From Granulosicoccus sp. (GTDB lineage Bacteria > Pseudomonadota > Gammaproteobacteria > Granulosicoccales > Granulosicoccaceae), in contig JAHDGK010000016.1 of NCBI GenBank assembly GCA_020627685.1, positions 1-64,000 on the forward strand: a stretch of 64,000 nt of DNA. The letters run 5' to 3'. The position numbers and the translations under genes were made by a program. Below the pieces are notes generated by a model, which saw nothing but the letters and a program-made list of their open reading frames with translations, was not told the DNA's origin and did not search any database. The stretch's first letter is position 1. Each line of letters starts with the position of its first letter. Of the stretch, positions 31,990-41,881 are shown piece by piece.

Positions 31990-33189
31990 CTATTCGCTCT
32001 TTGTATCTGCTGGTTCTGATTGTTGAATGAAATCGATGATCAGGTCGCTGACACGGCGAATTAATTCGTCAGTATCTTCGTTGCTCAAGATATAAGGAGG
32101 TAATAGGCGGACGACATTGCCAGCGGTGACGTTGAGCAGAATGCCGGCTTCCAACGCTTTGCCAACTAATTCAGCGCAGGGCTTCTCGAGTTCGATACCC
32201 AGCATGAGCCCGCGACCACGAATTTCAGCGATGCCGGGTTGATTGTGAAGGGCGTTGTTGAATCCTGTTAGAAATCGATCCCCCAGTTCAGCTGCGCGTT
32301 CCACCAAGTGATTATTTTCAATTTCTTGCACAACAGTGAGCCCGACGCGGCACGCAATCGGATTGCCACCGAAGGTGGTGCCGTGGGTGCCTGGTTGGAT
32401 GGTTTCCGCGGCAATTCCTTTAGCCAGGCAAGCGCCAATAGGCATACCGTTCCCCAGGGCTTTGGCGACGGCTATGACATCCGGCTGGATGTCGTCATGT
32501 TGGAAGCCGAACCATTTGCCAGTGCGGCCCATGCCCGATTGAATTTCATCACACATGAGCAACCAGCCGTGTTTATCGCATAACTCTCTCAGACGCTTCA
32601 AATAGCCCGGCGATGGTACGTTTATCCCACCTTCGCCTTGGACCGGTTCTACCATGACAGCGACAATATCGTCGCGTTTGGCGGCCACGGCAGCAACTGC
32701 GTCTGCATCGTCAAATGGCACGACCTCGAACCCTTCGAGCATAGGGCCGAACCCTGCTTGAATTTTTGCATTCCCGGTGGCCGATATAGTCGCCATGGTG
32801 CGGCCGTGGAACGCAGTATCGGTGACGATGATGGTCGGCGTCTTGATACCTTTGTTGGTGCCGTAAAGTCGGGCTATTTTTATGCAGGCCTCATTGGCTT
32901 CGGCACCCGAATTACAGAAAAAGGCTTTGTCCATGCCGGACACGCGGCAAAGCTCACGACCCAAGGCCTCTTGCTGCGGAATATTGTAGAGATTGCTCAC
33001 GTGCATGAGCTGGGTGGCTTGATCTGCGATCGCCTCGCTGATAGCTGGATTTGCGTGCCCGAGCGAGCACACAGCTATGCCAGATAAGGCATCCAGGTAC
33101 TCGCCACCGGCGTCATCCCACAATCGTACGCCTTCCCCGCGAGCCATTGTTACGGGGAGACGACCGTATGCGGCCATTAATGAAGCCAT
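31990..33189 (-). CDS. argD: Acetylornithine/ornithine aminotransferase (class III)
   Basis: 'FFCNSGAEANEACIKIARLYG', 'LLMCDEIQSGMGRTGKWFGFQH', 'GTHGTTFGGNPIACRVGL'; adjacent to argF. Confidence 0.94.
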   Translation of the reverse strand: MASLMAAYGRLPVTMARGEGVRLWDDAGGEYLDALSGIAVCSLGHANPAISEAIADQATQLMHVSNLYNIPQQEALGRELCRVSGMDKAFFCNSGAEANEACIKIARLYGTNKGIKTPTIIVTDTAFHGRTMATISATGNAKIQAGFGPMLEGFEVVPFDDADAVAAVAAKRDDIVAVMVEPVQGEGGINVPSPGYLKRLRELCDKHGWLLMCDEIQSGMGRTGKWFGFQHDDIQPDVIAVAKALGNGMPIGACLAKGIAAETIQPGTHGTTFGGNPIACRVGLTVVQEIENNHLVERAAELGDRFLTGFNNALHNQPGIAEIRGRGLMLGIELEKPCAELVGKALEAGILLNVTAGNVVRLLPPYILSNEDTDELIRRVSDLIIDFIQQSEPADTKSE

Positions 33190-33462
33190 TGAAACAGCCT
33201 ATTTTTTTGGACAAGCAGTCAATTTTATTACAGATGCGCGGCTACGCCAAGCGATTGCTTGAATCCGAAATCCAGAAGATTCACCCTACCGTACCTCCCC
33301 ACACTTGCCAAGTCAGAACTGGCGGTGCGACCATAGGGGATCGGAGAACACCTGCCGGCCTTACACTGTGTGCCTGCTGCGATGTCCTTGCGTGAATTCA
33401 GCAGCCTTTTTTTGGATACTTTTAGACCCTATCATCCATGGGTCAACCCTTCAGGAGTCAAC

Positions 33463-34074
33463 ATGTCTTTTACCTTTCCAGATCTGCCTTACGACTTTAC
33501 TGCGCTTGAGCCGCATGTAGATGCCCAAACGATGGAAATTCACTACGATCGCCATCACCGCACTTACTTCAACAATTTTACGGGTGCAGTGGCTGATTCG
33601 CCTATGGCTGATCAATCTCTGGAAGAGGTTATGGCGTCAGTTGATAGCAGCACCTCTCCAGCCATCCGCAATAACGGCGGTGGTTACTACAACCACATCC
33701 TGTACTGGAATTCCATGTGTGACGGCGGTAGCAGCCCAAGTGCTGATTTGGCCAGCGCTATCGACAGCACCTTCGGTTCTATGGACGAACTTAAAAACGG
33801 TCTGAAGCAAGCGGGTATCACGCGCTTCGGTTCAGGGTTTGCGTGGCTGGTTGTTAAAGATGGAAAGCTGGCAGTGACCTCTACGCCTAACCAGGACAAC
33901 CCGTTGATGCCTGTTGCAGATATGCAGGGAACACCCATCCTGGCACTGGACGTTTGGGAGCATGCCTATTACCTCAAGTATCAAAACAAGCGTCCTGATT
34001 ACATCGATGGCTGGCTAGAGGTCGTCGACTGGGCAAAAACTTCTGAGCGTTTCGCTGCAGCGACTTCCGCTTAA
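33463..34074 (+). CDS. Fe/Mn superoxide dismutase (Mn-type-like)
   Basis: 'NNGGGYYNHILYW', 'NQDNPLMP', 'LDVWEHAYYLKYQNKRPDYI'. Start trimmed from 33370. Confidence 0.94.
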   Translation: MSFTFPDLPYDFTALEPHVDAQTMEIHYDRHHRTYFNNFTGAVADSPMADQSLEEVMASVDSSTSPAIRNNGGGYYNHILYWNSMCDGGSSPSADLASAIDSTFGSMDELKNGLKQAGITRFGSGFAWLVVKDGKLAVTSTPNQDNPLMPVADMQGTPILALDVWEHAYYLKYQNKRPDYIDGWLEVVDWAKTSERFAAATSA

Positions 34075-34092
34075 ATCAGAGTTTTGTCTATG

Positions 34093-34117
34093 GCCGCCGG
34101 TTGTTATATCCGGCGGT
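34093..34117 (+). terminator. Possible terminator hairpin after sod
   Basis: GCCGCCGG-loop-CCGGCGGT, followed by a weak T-rich tail. Confidence 0.5.
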
Positions 34118-34163
34118 CTTTGTATTCACGTTTTTGTTAAAACACTTTTAATGGCGTAGCACC

Positions 34164-34502
34164 ATGACAGATCAAGCATCCGACGTACGGACCCGAATTG
34201 AACAGCAGATTGCCGAAAATCCTGTAATTTTATACATGAAGGGTACGCCACAACTGCCGATGTGTGGATTCTCAATGCGTACCGTAGAGGCGCTCAAGGA
34301 ATGTAACCAAGAGTTCGCCTACGTTAATATCATCGCCGATCCGGCTATTCGCGAAACTCTGCCACAAGTCTCTGACTGGCCGACGTTTCCGCAACTTTAT
34401 ATTGAAGGCGAATTGGTCGGTGGTTGTGATATCACGATGGAGCTGGCTGAAAACGGCGAGTTAAAAAAGATGATTGATAACGCCGCGAATAAGCCCAGCT
34501 AA
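34164..34502 (+). CDS. grxD: Grx4-family monothiol glutaredoxin
   Basis: 'ILYMKGTPQLPMCGFSMRTVEAL' CGFS motif; 'DWPTFPQLYIEGELVGGCDI'. Confidence 0.95.
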   Translation: MTDQASDVRTRIEQQIAENPVILYMKGTPQLPMCGFSMRTVEALKECNQEFAYVNIIADPAIRETLPQVSDWPTFPQLYIEGELVGGCDITMELAENGELKKMIDNAANKPS

Positions 34503-34519
34503 TTAGCGGATCCGTTTAA

Positions 34520-34933
34520 TCAGTCTTCTACTTTTCTACGAAACGCCTTTATTTTTGAACGTTTTGTTTTGCTATCCAGCCGCCGTTGAACGGAGCCGCG
34601 GCTGGGTTTAGTAGCTCGCCTTACCTTGGGTACAAAGGTTGCGCTCCTGATAATTTCAGCGAGTCTTTCAAGAGCAGCTGCATGGTTCTGGTCCTGACGC
34701 CTGTGCTGTTGTGCTTTGATCACGATAATGCCTTCCTTGCTTAATCGTTTGTCTCTTGTAGCCAAAAGGCGTGATTTGACAGATGCAGGAAGCGAGGATG
34801 CTTTGATGTCAAAGCGTAGATGAACCGCTGAGGCAACCTTGTTAACGTTCTGTCCGCCGGCACCCTGGGACCGAATAGCCTGCCATTCGATGTCCTCCTC
34901 CGGAATGCTCAGTGTGTCGTTGATTCTTAACAT
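34520..34933 (-). CDS. arfB: Alternative ribosome-rescue peptidyl-tRNA hydrolase ArfB
   Basis: 'RSQGAGGQNVNKVASAVHLRFD' GGQ motif; basic C-terminal tail. Confidence 0.93.
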   Translation of the reverse strand: MLRINDTLSIPEEDIEWQAIRSQGAGGQNVNKVASAVHLRFDIKASSLPASVKSRLLATRDKRLSKEGIIVIKAQQHRRQDQNHAAALERLAEIIRSATFVPKVRRATKPSRGSVQRRLDSKTKRSKIKAFRRKVED

Positions 34934-34977
34934 GTGGGTGGTAAAGCCCCGGATGCTCGGCGAGGCTCTTCTGAGCG

Positions 34978-35640
34978 CTAGCGAGGGATGGTTGATCCAT
35001 CTGCTATCGGCACATCTAGACCGGTATGAAGTGCCTCCCAGCGATTGACGACATTGCAGAATAGTTCGGCCGTCATTCGTGTGTCATAAATGGCCGAGTG
35101 AGCCTCGCTCGTGTCCCAGTTCATGCCGGCAGCAACAGCCGACCTGGCCAATACCGTTTGTCCGTATGCTAATCCGCAAAAAGAGACGGTGTCGAAACAG
35201 CTGAATGGGTGAAACGGGTTCTTTTTGATGCCGGTTCGATCTGCTGCTGCGTTGACGAACTTTAAATCGAAAAACGCATTGTGACCCACCAGAATGGCGC
35301 GAGTACAGCCCGCAGCTGACACGGCCTCTCTGACAGGTGTGAAGATGTGCGACAACGCTGCGCGTTCTTCTCTGGCGGCCCGTAACGGGTGATAGGGGTC
35401 TATTCCATTGACCTCAAGCGATTTCGGGTTGATGTTGCAACCGTCAAATGGCACCACATGTGTGGTGTAACTCTTAACGGGTTTTAGTTGTCCCTGCTCA
35501 TCTAGATCGAGTATGACGGCCGCGATTTCCAACAGTGCATCTGTGCGCTCATTGAACCCGCCGGTTTCTACGTCCACGACCACAGGTAAGTAGCCGCGAA
35601 AGCGTTCACTAAGGCTGTAGGGTTTTCCGGGTTGGTACAT
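34978..35640 (-). CDS. rnt: Ribonuclease T (DEDDh exonuclease)
   Basis: '[23 protein letters not shown]', '[14 protein letters not shown]', '[17 protein letters not shown]'. Confidence 0.94.
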   Translation of the reverse strand: MYQPGKPYSLSERFRGYLPVVVDVETGGFNERTDALLEIAAVILDLDEQGQLKPVKSYTTHVVPFDGCNINPKSLEVNGIDPYHPLRAAREERAALSHIFTPVREAVSAAGCTRAILVGHNAFFDLKFVNAAADRTGIKKNPFHPFSCFDTVSFCGLAYGQTVLARSAVAAGMNWDTSEAHSAIYDTRMTAELFCNVVNRWEALHTGLDVPIADGSTIPR

Positions 35641-35715
35641 GTAGGGAACGCACTCTTGTAAATTGGACAGGCTCGAGGAATTTGCCTGTGAGCTGAATCA
35701 TACACGCCGATTCAG

Positions 35716-36390
35716 GTGATACCATCTCAGCATCTAAAAAAGCAGTACCTTTCAATTGTGCATGAACTGCTAAGACACTACTTCAATATTGCGTTTCTTA
35801 TGGGCAAGCCACAAGACTTGCCTGGTGGTGACGCTCAGATGAAGATCGGAATAGCTCTGGCTTTCGTTACATACATAATGGCGGTCGCTGTGCCTTATGG
35901 TGTCGCACTGGCAGCTATGCAGGCAATTCTCGATTTGGCCGGAACCGGTTTTATTGTTTGGCTGGCACTTAGGCAAACCGGGCGCCTGGCTCGATTTGCT
36001 CAAGCTTTTGGCGGCTTATGCGGTGCCTCTGCTTTTATCAATCTGGCCAGCTTGCCTATCTATATGTTTAGAGGTCCTTCAAGCGCAACTGATGCTGCCG
36101 ATGGTAGCGTGCTGGCTGAGTTTGTCTTGTTAGTTTGGGGGTTGTCATTGTTGGCACATGTCATCAGGCATACATTTGAAGTGCGCATGACGATCAGTGT
36201 TCTTATTGCATTTGTTTACGTGCTTGTTTGGTCCTCAGTCATTGTTCAACTTATGCCTCCACCTGCGCTTGCACAAACGGAAGTTATACACAAATCAGAC
36301 AATACAGAGCTTGTAACGTCGTCACATACTGTTTCTTTTGAACCACTTGCAACGTTTGAGCTGGTGGCAAGGTCTTCGACAGTGTTATGA
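35716..36390 (+). CDS. Hypothetical multi-pass membrane protein
   Basis: 224 aa with several hydrophobic helices; no family recognised; precedes the kinase gene. Confidence 0.65.
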   Translation: MIPSQHLKKQYLSIVHELLRHYFNIAFLMGKPQDLPGGDAQMKIGIALAFVTYIMAVAVPYGVALAAMQAILDLAGTGFIVWLALRQTGRLARFAQAFGGLCGASAFINLASLPIYMFRGPSSATDAADGSVLAEFVLLVWGLSLLAHVIRHTFEVRMTISVLIAFVYVLVWSSVIVQLMPPPALAQTEVIHKSDNTELVTSSHTVSFEPLATFELVARSSTVL

Positions 36391-37975
36391 TTTGGCAACT
36401 ACTGCCAGTTACCACGGCTTATCAATACGCCTCGTGTCAGCAACCCTTCAACAACGTTCATCAGTTCCTATTAAATTGGCCAGGCGTGCAATGGCTTTGG
36501 GCTCGCGTGCAAAGAACAAAGCTGAGGAAGAACAGGTGAAGCCTGTTGGTGAATCTCCTTCATTGCAAGCGGCAAAACGCGCAATGGAAGAGTCTGATGC
36601 TGAGTCTGAAATTCCTAACGAATCAATAGCACCTGAAAGTGTCAAAAAAACGGCACAAAAAGGACCTATACGTCCGTTAGATATAACAGTGCCCGGAGAG
36701 ATAGATCGTTACACCATTGGTAAACGTATCGGTTCTGGAACCTGTGGCGTTGTACATCAAGCTCTCGATAATCTCTTAGGGCGTGAAGTTGCCGTCAAGC
36801 TTTCGCCTATTGGCGAAGCACATTTATCAACAGGCAAAGTGCCAGGTGCTCAACGCGCTTATCAAACTGAAATAGTCGCAGCTGGTCGCTTAACGCATGC
36901 CAACATCGTGACTGTTCACGATGCAGGGCAATTTGAAGATCTCAACTACTTGGTTATGGAAGTGGTCGATGGAGAATCTTTGAAAGAATACGGCAAAGGT
37001 AAAACCCTGCTGCCGGTTCATGAAGCGCTGCGTGTGGTCTCTGCCTGTTGTCGTGCTTTGGATTACTCGCATTCGCAAGGTATTCTGCATAGAGATATAA
37101 AACCTGCAAACGTCATGCTGGCCGAGAACGGAGATGTAAAGCTTCTCGACTTTGGTATCGCTGTCAGCATTCGTGAAGGAGGCGGTCTTAAGAATAAAGG
37201 GCCTACCTTGGGTACTCCCAATTACATGTCGCCTGAACAAATCTTAGGTCGTGAGCTAGGGCCGCCTAGCGATTTTTATTCGCTGGCAACCGTGCTGTTT
37301 GAATTACTAACCGGACGTCAGCTTTTCAAAGCTAAGAAAGTTAAAGATCTCTTTCGTACGGTAGTGCATAAGACTGCGCCCAAGCTACATGATATCCGTC
37401 CTGATTTGCCTGTCGAACTATCCGATGTCATTGCCAAGGCACTGGAGAAAAAACCTCAGGATCGATTTCAAACAGGGCAGGAGATGGCGGATGCACTTGC
37501 ACCGTTTGAGGAAACTTTTGGCATCGTTGAAAGGCGGCCTGCGGCGCAGCAGCGTTTAATTCGTCAACTAAAAGCACAAACGTTTTTTACGCCTTTCTCC
37601 GAATTAGAAATTGCCCATTTGCTAGAGCACGTTGAAGTTAAGTCGTTTGCGCAAAACGAAACGATTCTCGATGTGGGTGATGAAGAACGGCGCATCATGA
37701 TTATCACCGATGGTGTTGCCAAAGTAGAAAACAATGGGCACTACCTGTCTATGCTTAGCGAAGGTGAGTGCTTTGGTGAAACAGGCTTTATCAATGGCGG
37801 GGCTCAAGTCCATCGTATTGAAGCTATTACACCTGTGAATGTTCTTGAGTTGTCTGCAGATGTATTAACAGAGTTACCTCCTAAGATTCATCTGCACTAT
37901 TACAGACACATCTCTGAGATTCTGGTCGAGCGATCCTCGTCGGGTAATGCGCAGCAACTCGATCTAACGCTGTAA
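36338..37975 (+). CDS. Serine/threonine protein kinase with C-terminal cyclic-nucleotide-binding domain
   Basis: Kinase 'IGSGTCGVVHQALDNLLGREVAVK', 'ILHRDIKPANVMLAENGDVKLLDFGIA', 'GTPNYMSPEQ'; CNB 'GECFGETGFINGGAQVHRIEAI'. True start may be 36491. Confidence 0.92.
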   Translation: MNHLQRLSWWQGLRQCYDLATTASYHGLSIRLVSATLQQRSSVPIKLARRAMALGSRAKNKAEEEQVKPVGESPSLQAAKRAMEESDAESEIPNESIAPESVKKTAQKGPIRPLDITVPGEIDRYTIGKRIGSGTCGVVHQALDNLLGREVAVKLSPIGEAHLSTGKVPGAQRAYQTEIVAAGRLTHANIVTVHDAGQFEDLNYLVMEVVDGESLKEYGKGKTLLPVHEALRVVSACCRALDYSHSQGILHRDIKPANVMLAENGDVKLLDFGIAVSIREGGGLKNKGPTLGTPNYMSPEQILGRELGPPSDFYSLATVLFELLTGRQLFKAKKVKDLFRTVVHKTAPKLHDIRPDLPVELSDVIAKALEKKPQDRFQTGQEMADALAPFEETFGIVERRPAAQQRLIRQLKAQTFFTPFSELEIAHLLEHVEVKSFAQNETILDVGDEERRIMIITDGVAKVENNGHYLSMLSEGECFGETGFINGGAQVHRIEAITPVNVLELSADVLTELPPKIHLHYYRHISEILVERSSSGNAQQLDLTL

Positions 37976-37986
37976 AAATAGCGCAG

Positions 37987-38015
37987 CTTTCGCTAATGGC
38001 TCTCCTTAGCGAAAG
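37987..38015. terminator. Perfect 10-bp hairpin between convergent kinase and galE genes
   Basis: CTTTCGCTAA-N9-TTAGCGAAAG; only a distant T-run on the minus strand. Confidence 0.5.
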
Positions 38016-38044
38016 TAACCAACAACCTCATGCAATGAACCCTA

Positions 38045-39061
38045 TTAAGAGCCTTCTGGATTGTTATGCCTGCGTTTCTTAAGCGTGTGTTCCCAGTCTA
38101 ACGATGTCTTGACGATCGTGTCCAAATTGTCGAACTCCGGTGTCCAATCCAGGGTCTGGTGAATTTTATCTACCGCAGCCACGAGTGAAGGCGGGTCACC
38201 GGCCCGGCGTGGTTTTTCGATCACTTTAAGTGGCTCACCGTGAACTCGCTCAACGGCATCGATTACCTGCTTAACGCTGAAGCCGTGTCCATATCCGCAA
38301 TTGAGCAGTGTCGATTTTCCGTTGTTACGCAAGTAATCTAATGCTGCAAGATGGGCATTGCCCAGGTCTGTAACGTGAATGTAATCGCGTACGCCGGTGC
38401 CATCGTCTGTCGGGTAATCTGTGCCAAACACATAAAGCTGCTCACGTTTGCCCACTGCAACTTCTGCAGCCACTTTGATAAGCAATGTCGCCTCTGGTGT
38501 CGATTGTCCGATGCGTCCGTCAGGGTCTGATCCGGCAACGTTAAAATATCGGAGTACAACGTGGGTTAAATCGGAGGCGGCGCTGAGATCTCGAAGCATG
38601 GCTTCCGACATAAGCTTAGACATGCCATAAGCATTTATCGGTGCTGTGGCAAGTTCTTCGTGGCACGCACCTATGTCTGCTTCGGGAACGCCATAGGTGG
38701 CAGCAGTTGAAGAAAATATAAAGTGTTTAATATTTTGTTCTTGGCATACCTGCAGAAGATTACGAGTGCTACAGGTATTGTTTGCGTAGTATTTGAGTGG
38801 ATTTTCTACGCTCTCAGGAACAATGGTATGTGCTGCAAAATGCATGACCGTATCGATGTTGTGTTCAGCGATGACTTTGCTGACTAATTCCATGTCGCCG
38901 GTTTTGCCAACGACCAATTCCCCGTACAATACGGCGTCGGCGTTGCCTGTGGAAAGATCGTCCAGAACAACAACAGTTTCACCTCGTTCGCCGAGTAGTT
39001 TCACCACATGGCTGCCAATGTAGCCAGCACCACCGGTGACCAAAATAGCTTTTTTGCTCAT
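38045..39061 (-). CDS. galE: UDP-glucose 4-epimerase
   Basis: 'ILVTGGAGYIGSHVVKLL', 'YGMSKLMSE', 'LRYFNVAGSDPDGRIGQ', 'DYPTDDGTGVRDYIHVTDL'. Start trimmed from 39100. Confidence 0.95.
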   Translation of the reverse strand: MSKKAILVTGGAGYIGSHVVKLLGERGETVVVLDDLSTGNADAVLYGELVVGKTGDMELVSKVIAEHNIDTVMHFAAHTIVPESVENPLKYYANNTCSTRNLLQVCQEQNIKHFIFSSTAATYGVPEADIGACHEELATAPINAYGMSKLMSEAMLRDLSAASDLTHVVLRYFNVAGSDPDGRIGQSTPEATLLIKVAAEVAVGKREQLYVFGTDYPTDDGTGVRDYIHVTDLGNAHLAALDYLRNNGKSTLLNCGYGHGFSVKQVIDAVERVHGEPLKVIEKPRRAGDPPSLVAAVDKIHQTLDWTPEFDNLDTIVKTSLDWEHTLKKRRHNNPEGS

Positions 39062-39187
39062 TGTTATAGAAGTCCACTGCTTAAAGGGATTAACCGACAA
39101 CTCATTGTAACCACAGTTGCCGGTTTATTGAGCCACGTTAGAATGACTGTGTAACCACGATGGTAATTTTATCTAGGGGAAGGGCAA

Positions 39188-41881
39188 GTGACAGGGTTTT
39201 GTGAGCAAGTCATTGATGGTGCAGTACTGCTCACCGTGAATCAGCGTCTGGCGAGACATCGTTCCCTTGAGTATCAAACTTGGCAGCAAGCACAGGGTTT
39301 GCTGTGGTGGGAGACGCCGGAGATTCTGCCATTTAGATCCTGGATGCTAGCGTTGCATGCTAAGTATCTAGCTTCCGGGGAGTCCGAAAAAACGCTCCTT
39401 CCCGATCTGTTGCAGCAACGTGTCTGGCAGTCGTGTATCGAATCCGATGATGCTGTGACCCTGCTCGACACTGAGTCAGCCAGTCGCGGGGCTAAACGGG
39501 CGTGGGATATTGCTTGCGCATGGGACTGTCATCCAAAAGAGGACGATTACCTTCCGTTGGATCAATACACCTGGCGACGTTGGCAGTTAGGTTACTGCGC
39601 ACAACTGGACCAAATGGGCTGTATCGATGAAGCTTTCTTAGCAGATCATTTGCGGGAAATACTTAACTCAGGCGCAGGGTGGCAGGAATTACCTAAGCGT
39701 ATCTTGTTAGATGGCTTTCTGCAGCTGCCACCGCAGTTGCAATTGTTAGTGGCCAGTCTTGAGAGTGCCGGTGTTGATGTTGAGTTACTGGATGCTGAGT
39801 CCAACGCTGTTGTTCATCCTGTCAAGTACGAGGACGATAGGCGAGAGCTTATTGGTGTTGCTACTCAGATGCGTAGAGAAATCGAACGTGATCCTTCTCA
39901 ACGGCTAGGGCTTGTAGTGCCAGACTTGCAAAATAAACGAGCCGATGTGTTAAGGGCGTTCGATCAAGTGTTTTTCCCGGCGATGTCACCTGCTCAAATC
40001 CGGGACAAGGGCCGCCCCTATGACTTGTCCATTGGCATGCCCCTATCAGATACAGCAGCCGTGCAGGCGGCGTTATCCATTCTTAGGCTGTGCATCTCCG
40101 AGGTTCAGGGAAGCGATATCTCTGCGCTGCTGTTAAGCCCATATCTTGCGGGGAAAAACAATGATGCACATGCAAAAGAACAACTAGACAAGCGTCTGCG
40201 TGAACAAAGAGTTCGCAAATTGACCTTAGAGACGCTTGCATCACTCTTAGAAGGGAAGGGATCTTTCTCAAGGCCCGTCAATAAGCTCATTAAAGTGAGA
40301 AAGCTAAATAAGGCGACTTTAACCACGTGGGCAAGTCGATTTAGTCAGTGGCTAACGGTTTTGGGTTGGCCCGGCTCGGGAATGGATACGGAGGAATATC
40401 AAGCCGTCAGTGCGTGGATCGAGTGTCTGGATGATCTGCAATTGCTGGATGATAATGAGGGGGTGGGCGCCAGCAGTGCTTTTCATCTTCTGTCCCGTCT
40501 GGCAAGAGATCGGGTATTCCAAGTAGAAACACCGGTCACGCCCATTCAAATTATGGGGCGCTTGGAAAGTCACGGCATCGACTTTGATTGCTTATGGGTA
40601 ACGGGTCTGGATTCCGAGCAGTGGCCTCCTACCGGTTCGCCCACACCGTTTCTACCGATTGCGCAGCAAAAATTGTCAGGTGTGCCAGATGCATCAGCCA
40701 GCGCCCGCTTAGAACTTGCAGAGCAAGAATTTTTACGCTGGTGCTCTCAAGCCCCGCTGATTATCGCTAGCCATTCGGTTGCAAGAGATGGCAAAGAGCT
40801 TGAAGCTGCTCATTTGCCCGGTGTTGTCGCAAGCGAGAAAAATCAGTCCATTGCAGCCGCTCGCATTGATAGGCTTTATGGGTATGCCGGTTTTGATACA
40901 CCAGTCAGTTCGCTGCGTGCTTCATTGAAGCTTGAGCTTATTGCTGACAACTACGGGCCGGCTATGCCGTCTGGTACTGAGGCACGAGGTGGGGCGCGCT
41001 TGTTTGAAAATCAGGCTTTGTGTCCCTTTAAGTCGTTTGCATTACACCGATTAGCTATACGTCCGCTGGAGGAGGCAGGCTTAGGGCTTGACCCGCGGCA
41101 ACACGGTACCTTGTTGCATCAGGCCTTAGAGTTGTTTTGGGATGACGTCAAAAGCCATGCGCAGTTGGTCTCCATGAACGAAGACGAATTACACAGCGCG
41201 CTGCTAGTTGTAATCAATAAGTCTATTAAAGACCTTGACGTCCCTGAGGAACTTCAAGAGTTGGAACAAACACGGTTATTGTCCTTGCTTAAAGAATGGT
41301 TAGTAGGTCAGGAGGCCATCCGTACTGACTTCAGCGTTGAAAGTTTAGAGCTTAAGCAAACGATAGAGCATGGTGGTGTCGTCATGAACGTTATGCTTGA
41401 TCGAATAGATAACATCGATGGGCAGTTGGTTGTTGTCGATTATAAAACCGGTGTGTCAAGTAAGGTGAATACCTGGGCCGATAAACGAATAGTGAACCCT
41501 CAACTCCCGCTCTATGTATTAACAAACGAAGCTATAAAGGGTGCATCGTTTGCTCAGGTGGCGCGCAATCAATGTAAATTCATCGGTGTTGCCAGCGATG
41601 CAGATATGCTTCCAAAAGTTAAAACCACGGTGACGAAATCCCGAAATGGTGAAGCAACAGAGAGAGAATTGGAGTCTTGGGAAGACTGGCGCCTTCATTG
41701 GAAAGAGGCTCTTGACACGGTAGCCGGTGAAGTCCGGCAAGGTTTGGCATCGGTTACCCCAATGAAAAATGCCTGTACGCATTGTGATCTTAAGTCTCTT
41801 TGCCGAGTAGGAGAGGAGACGCTATTAGCGGGTGGGGATGAAGAGACTGCAGATGCTTCTAGCCACGGAGGTGCCCAATGA
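39188..41881 (+). CDS. AddB-like PD-(D/E)XK nuclease family protein (probable DNA repair protein)
   Basis: C-terminal 'LVVVDYKTG' and Fe-S-type cysteines ('ENQALCPFKSFA' ... 'CTHCDLKSLC'); overlaps the UvrD-like gene. Confidence 0.88.
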   Translation: MTGFCEQVIDGAVLLTVNQRLARHRSLEYQTWQQAQGLLWWETPEILPFRSWMLALHAKYLASGESEKTLLPDLLQQRVWQSCIESDDAVTLLDTESASRGAKRAWDIACAWDCHPKEDDYLPLDQYTWRRWQLGYCAQLDQMGCIDEAFLADHLREILNSGAGWQELPKRILLDGFLQLPPQLQLLVASLESAGVDVELLDAESNAVVHPVKYEDDRRELIGVATQMRREIERDPSQRLGLVVPDLQNKRADVLRAFDQVFFPAMSPAQIRDKGRPYDLSIGMPLSDTAAVQAALSILRLCISEVQGSDISALLLSPYLAGKNNDAHAKEQLDKRLREQRVRKLTLETLASLLEGKGSFSRPVNKLIKVRKLNKATLTTWASRFSQWLTVLGWPGSGMDTEEYQAVSAWIECLDDLQLLDDNEGVGASSAFHLLSRLARDRVFQVETPVTPIQIMGRLESHGIDFDCLWVTGLDSEQWPPTGSPTPFLPIAQQKLSGVPDASASARLELAEQEFLRWCSQAPLIIASHSVARDGKELEAAHLPGVVASEKNQSIAAARIDRLYGYAGFDTPVSSLRASLKLELIADNYGPAMPSGTEARGGARLFENQALCPFKSFALHRLAIRPLEEAGLGLDPRQHGTLLHQALELFWDDVKSHAQLVSMNEDELHSALLVVINKSIKDLDVPEELQELEQTRLLSLLKEWLVGQEAIRTDFSVESLELKQTIEHGGVVMNVMLDRIDNIDGQLVVVDYKTGVSSKVNTWADKRIVNPQLPLYVLTNEAIKGASFAQVARNQCKFIGVASDADMLPKVKTTVTKSRNGEATERELESWEDWRLHWKEALDTVAGEVRQGLASVTPMKNACTHCDLKSLCRVGEETLLAGGDEETADASSHGGAQ

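Noticed and set aside
32308-33395. Plus-strand ORFs overlapping argD (32308..32583, 32638..33087, 33051..33395)
   Set aside because: Antisense to a clear argD; no recognisable domains.
36338-36490. N-terminal 51 residues of the kinase ORF overlapping the upstream membrane gene
   Set aside because: Not treated as a dual-coding region: the extension looks non-conserved in character and an in-frame ATG at 36491 is a plausible start.
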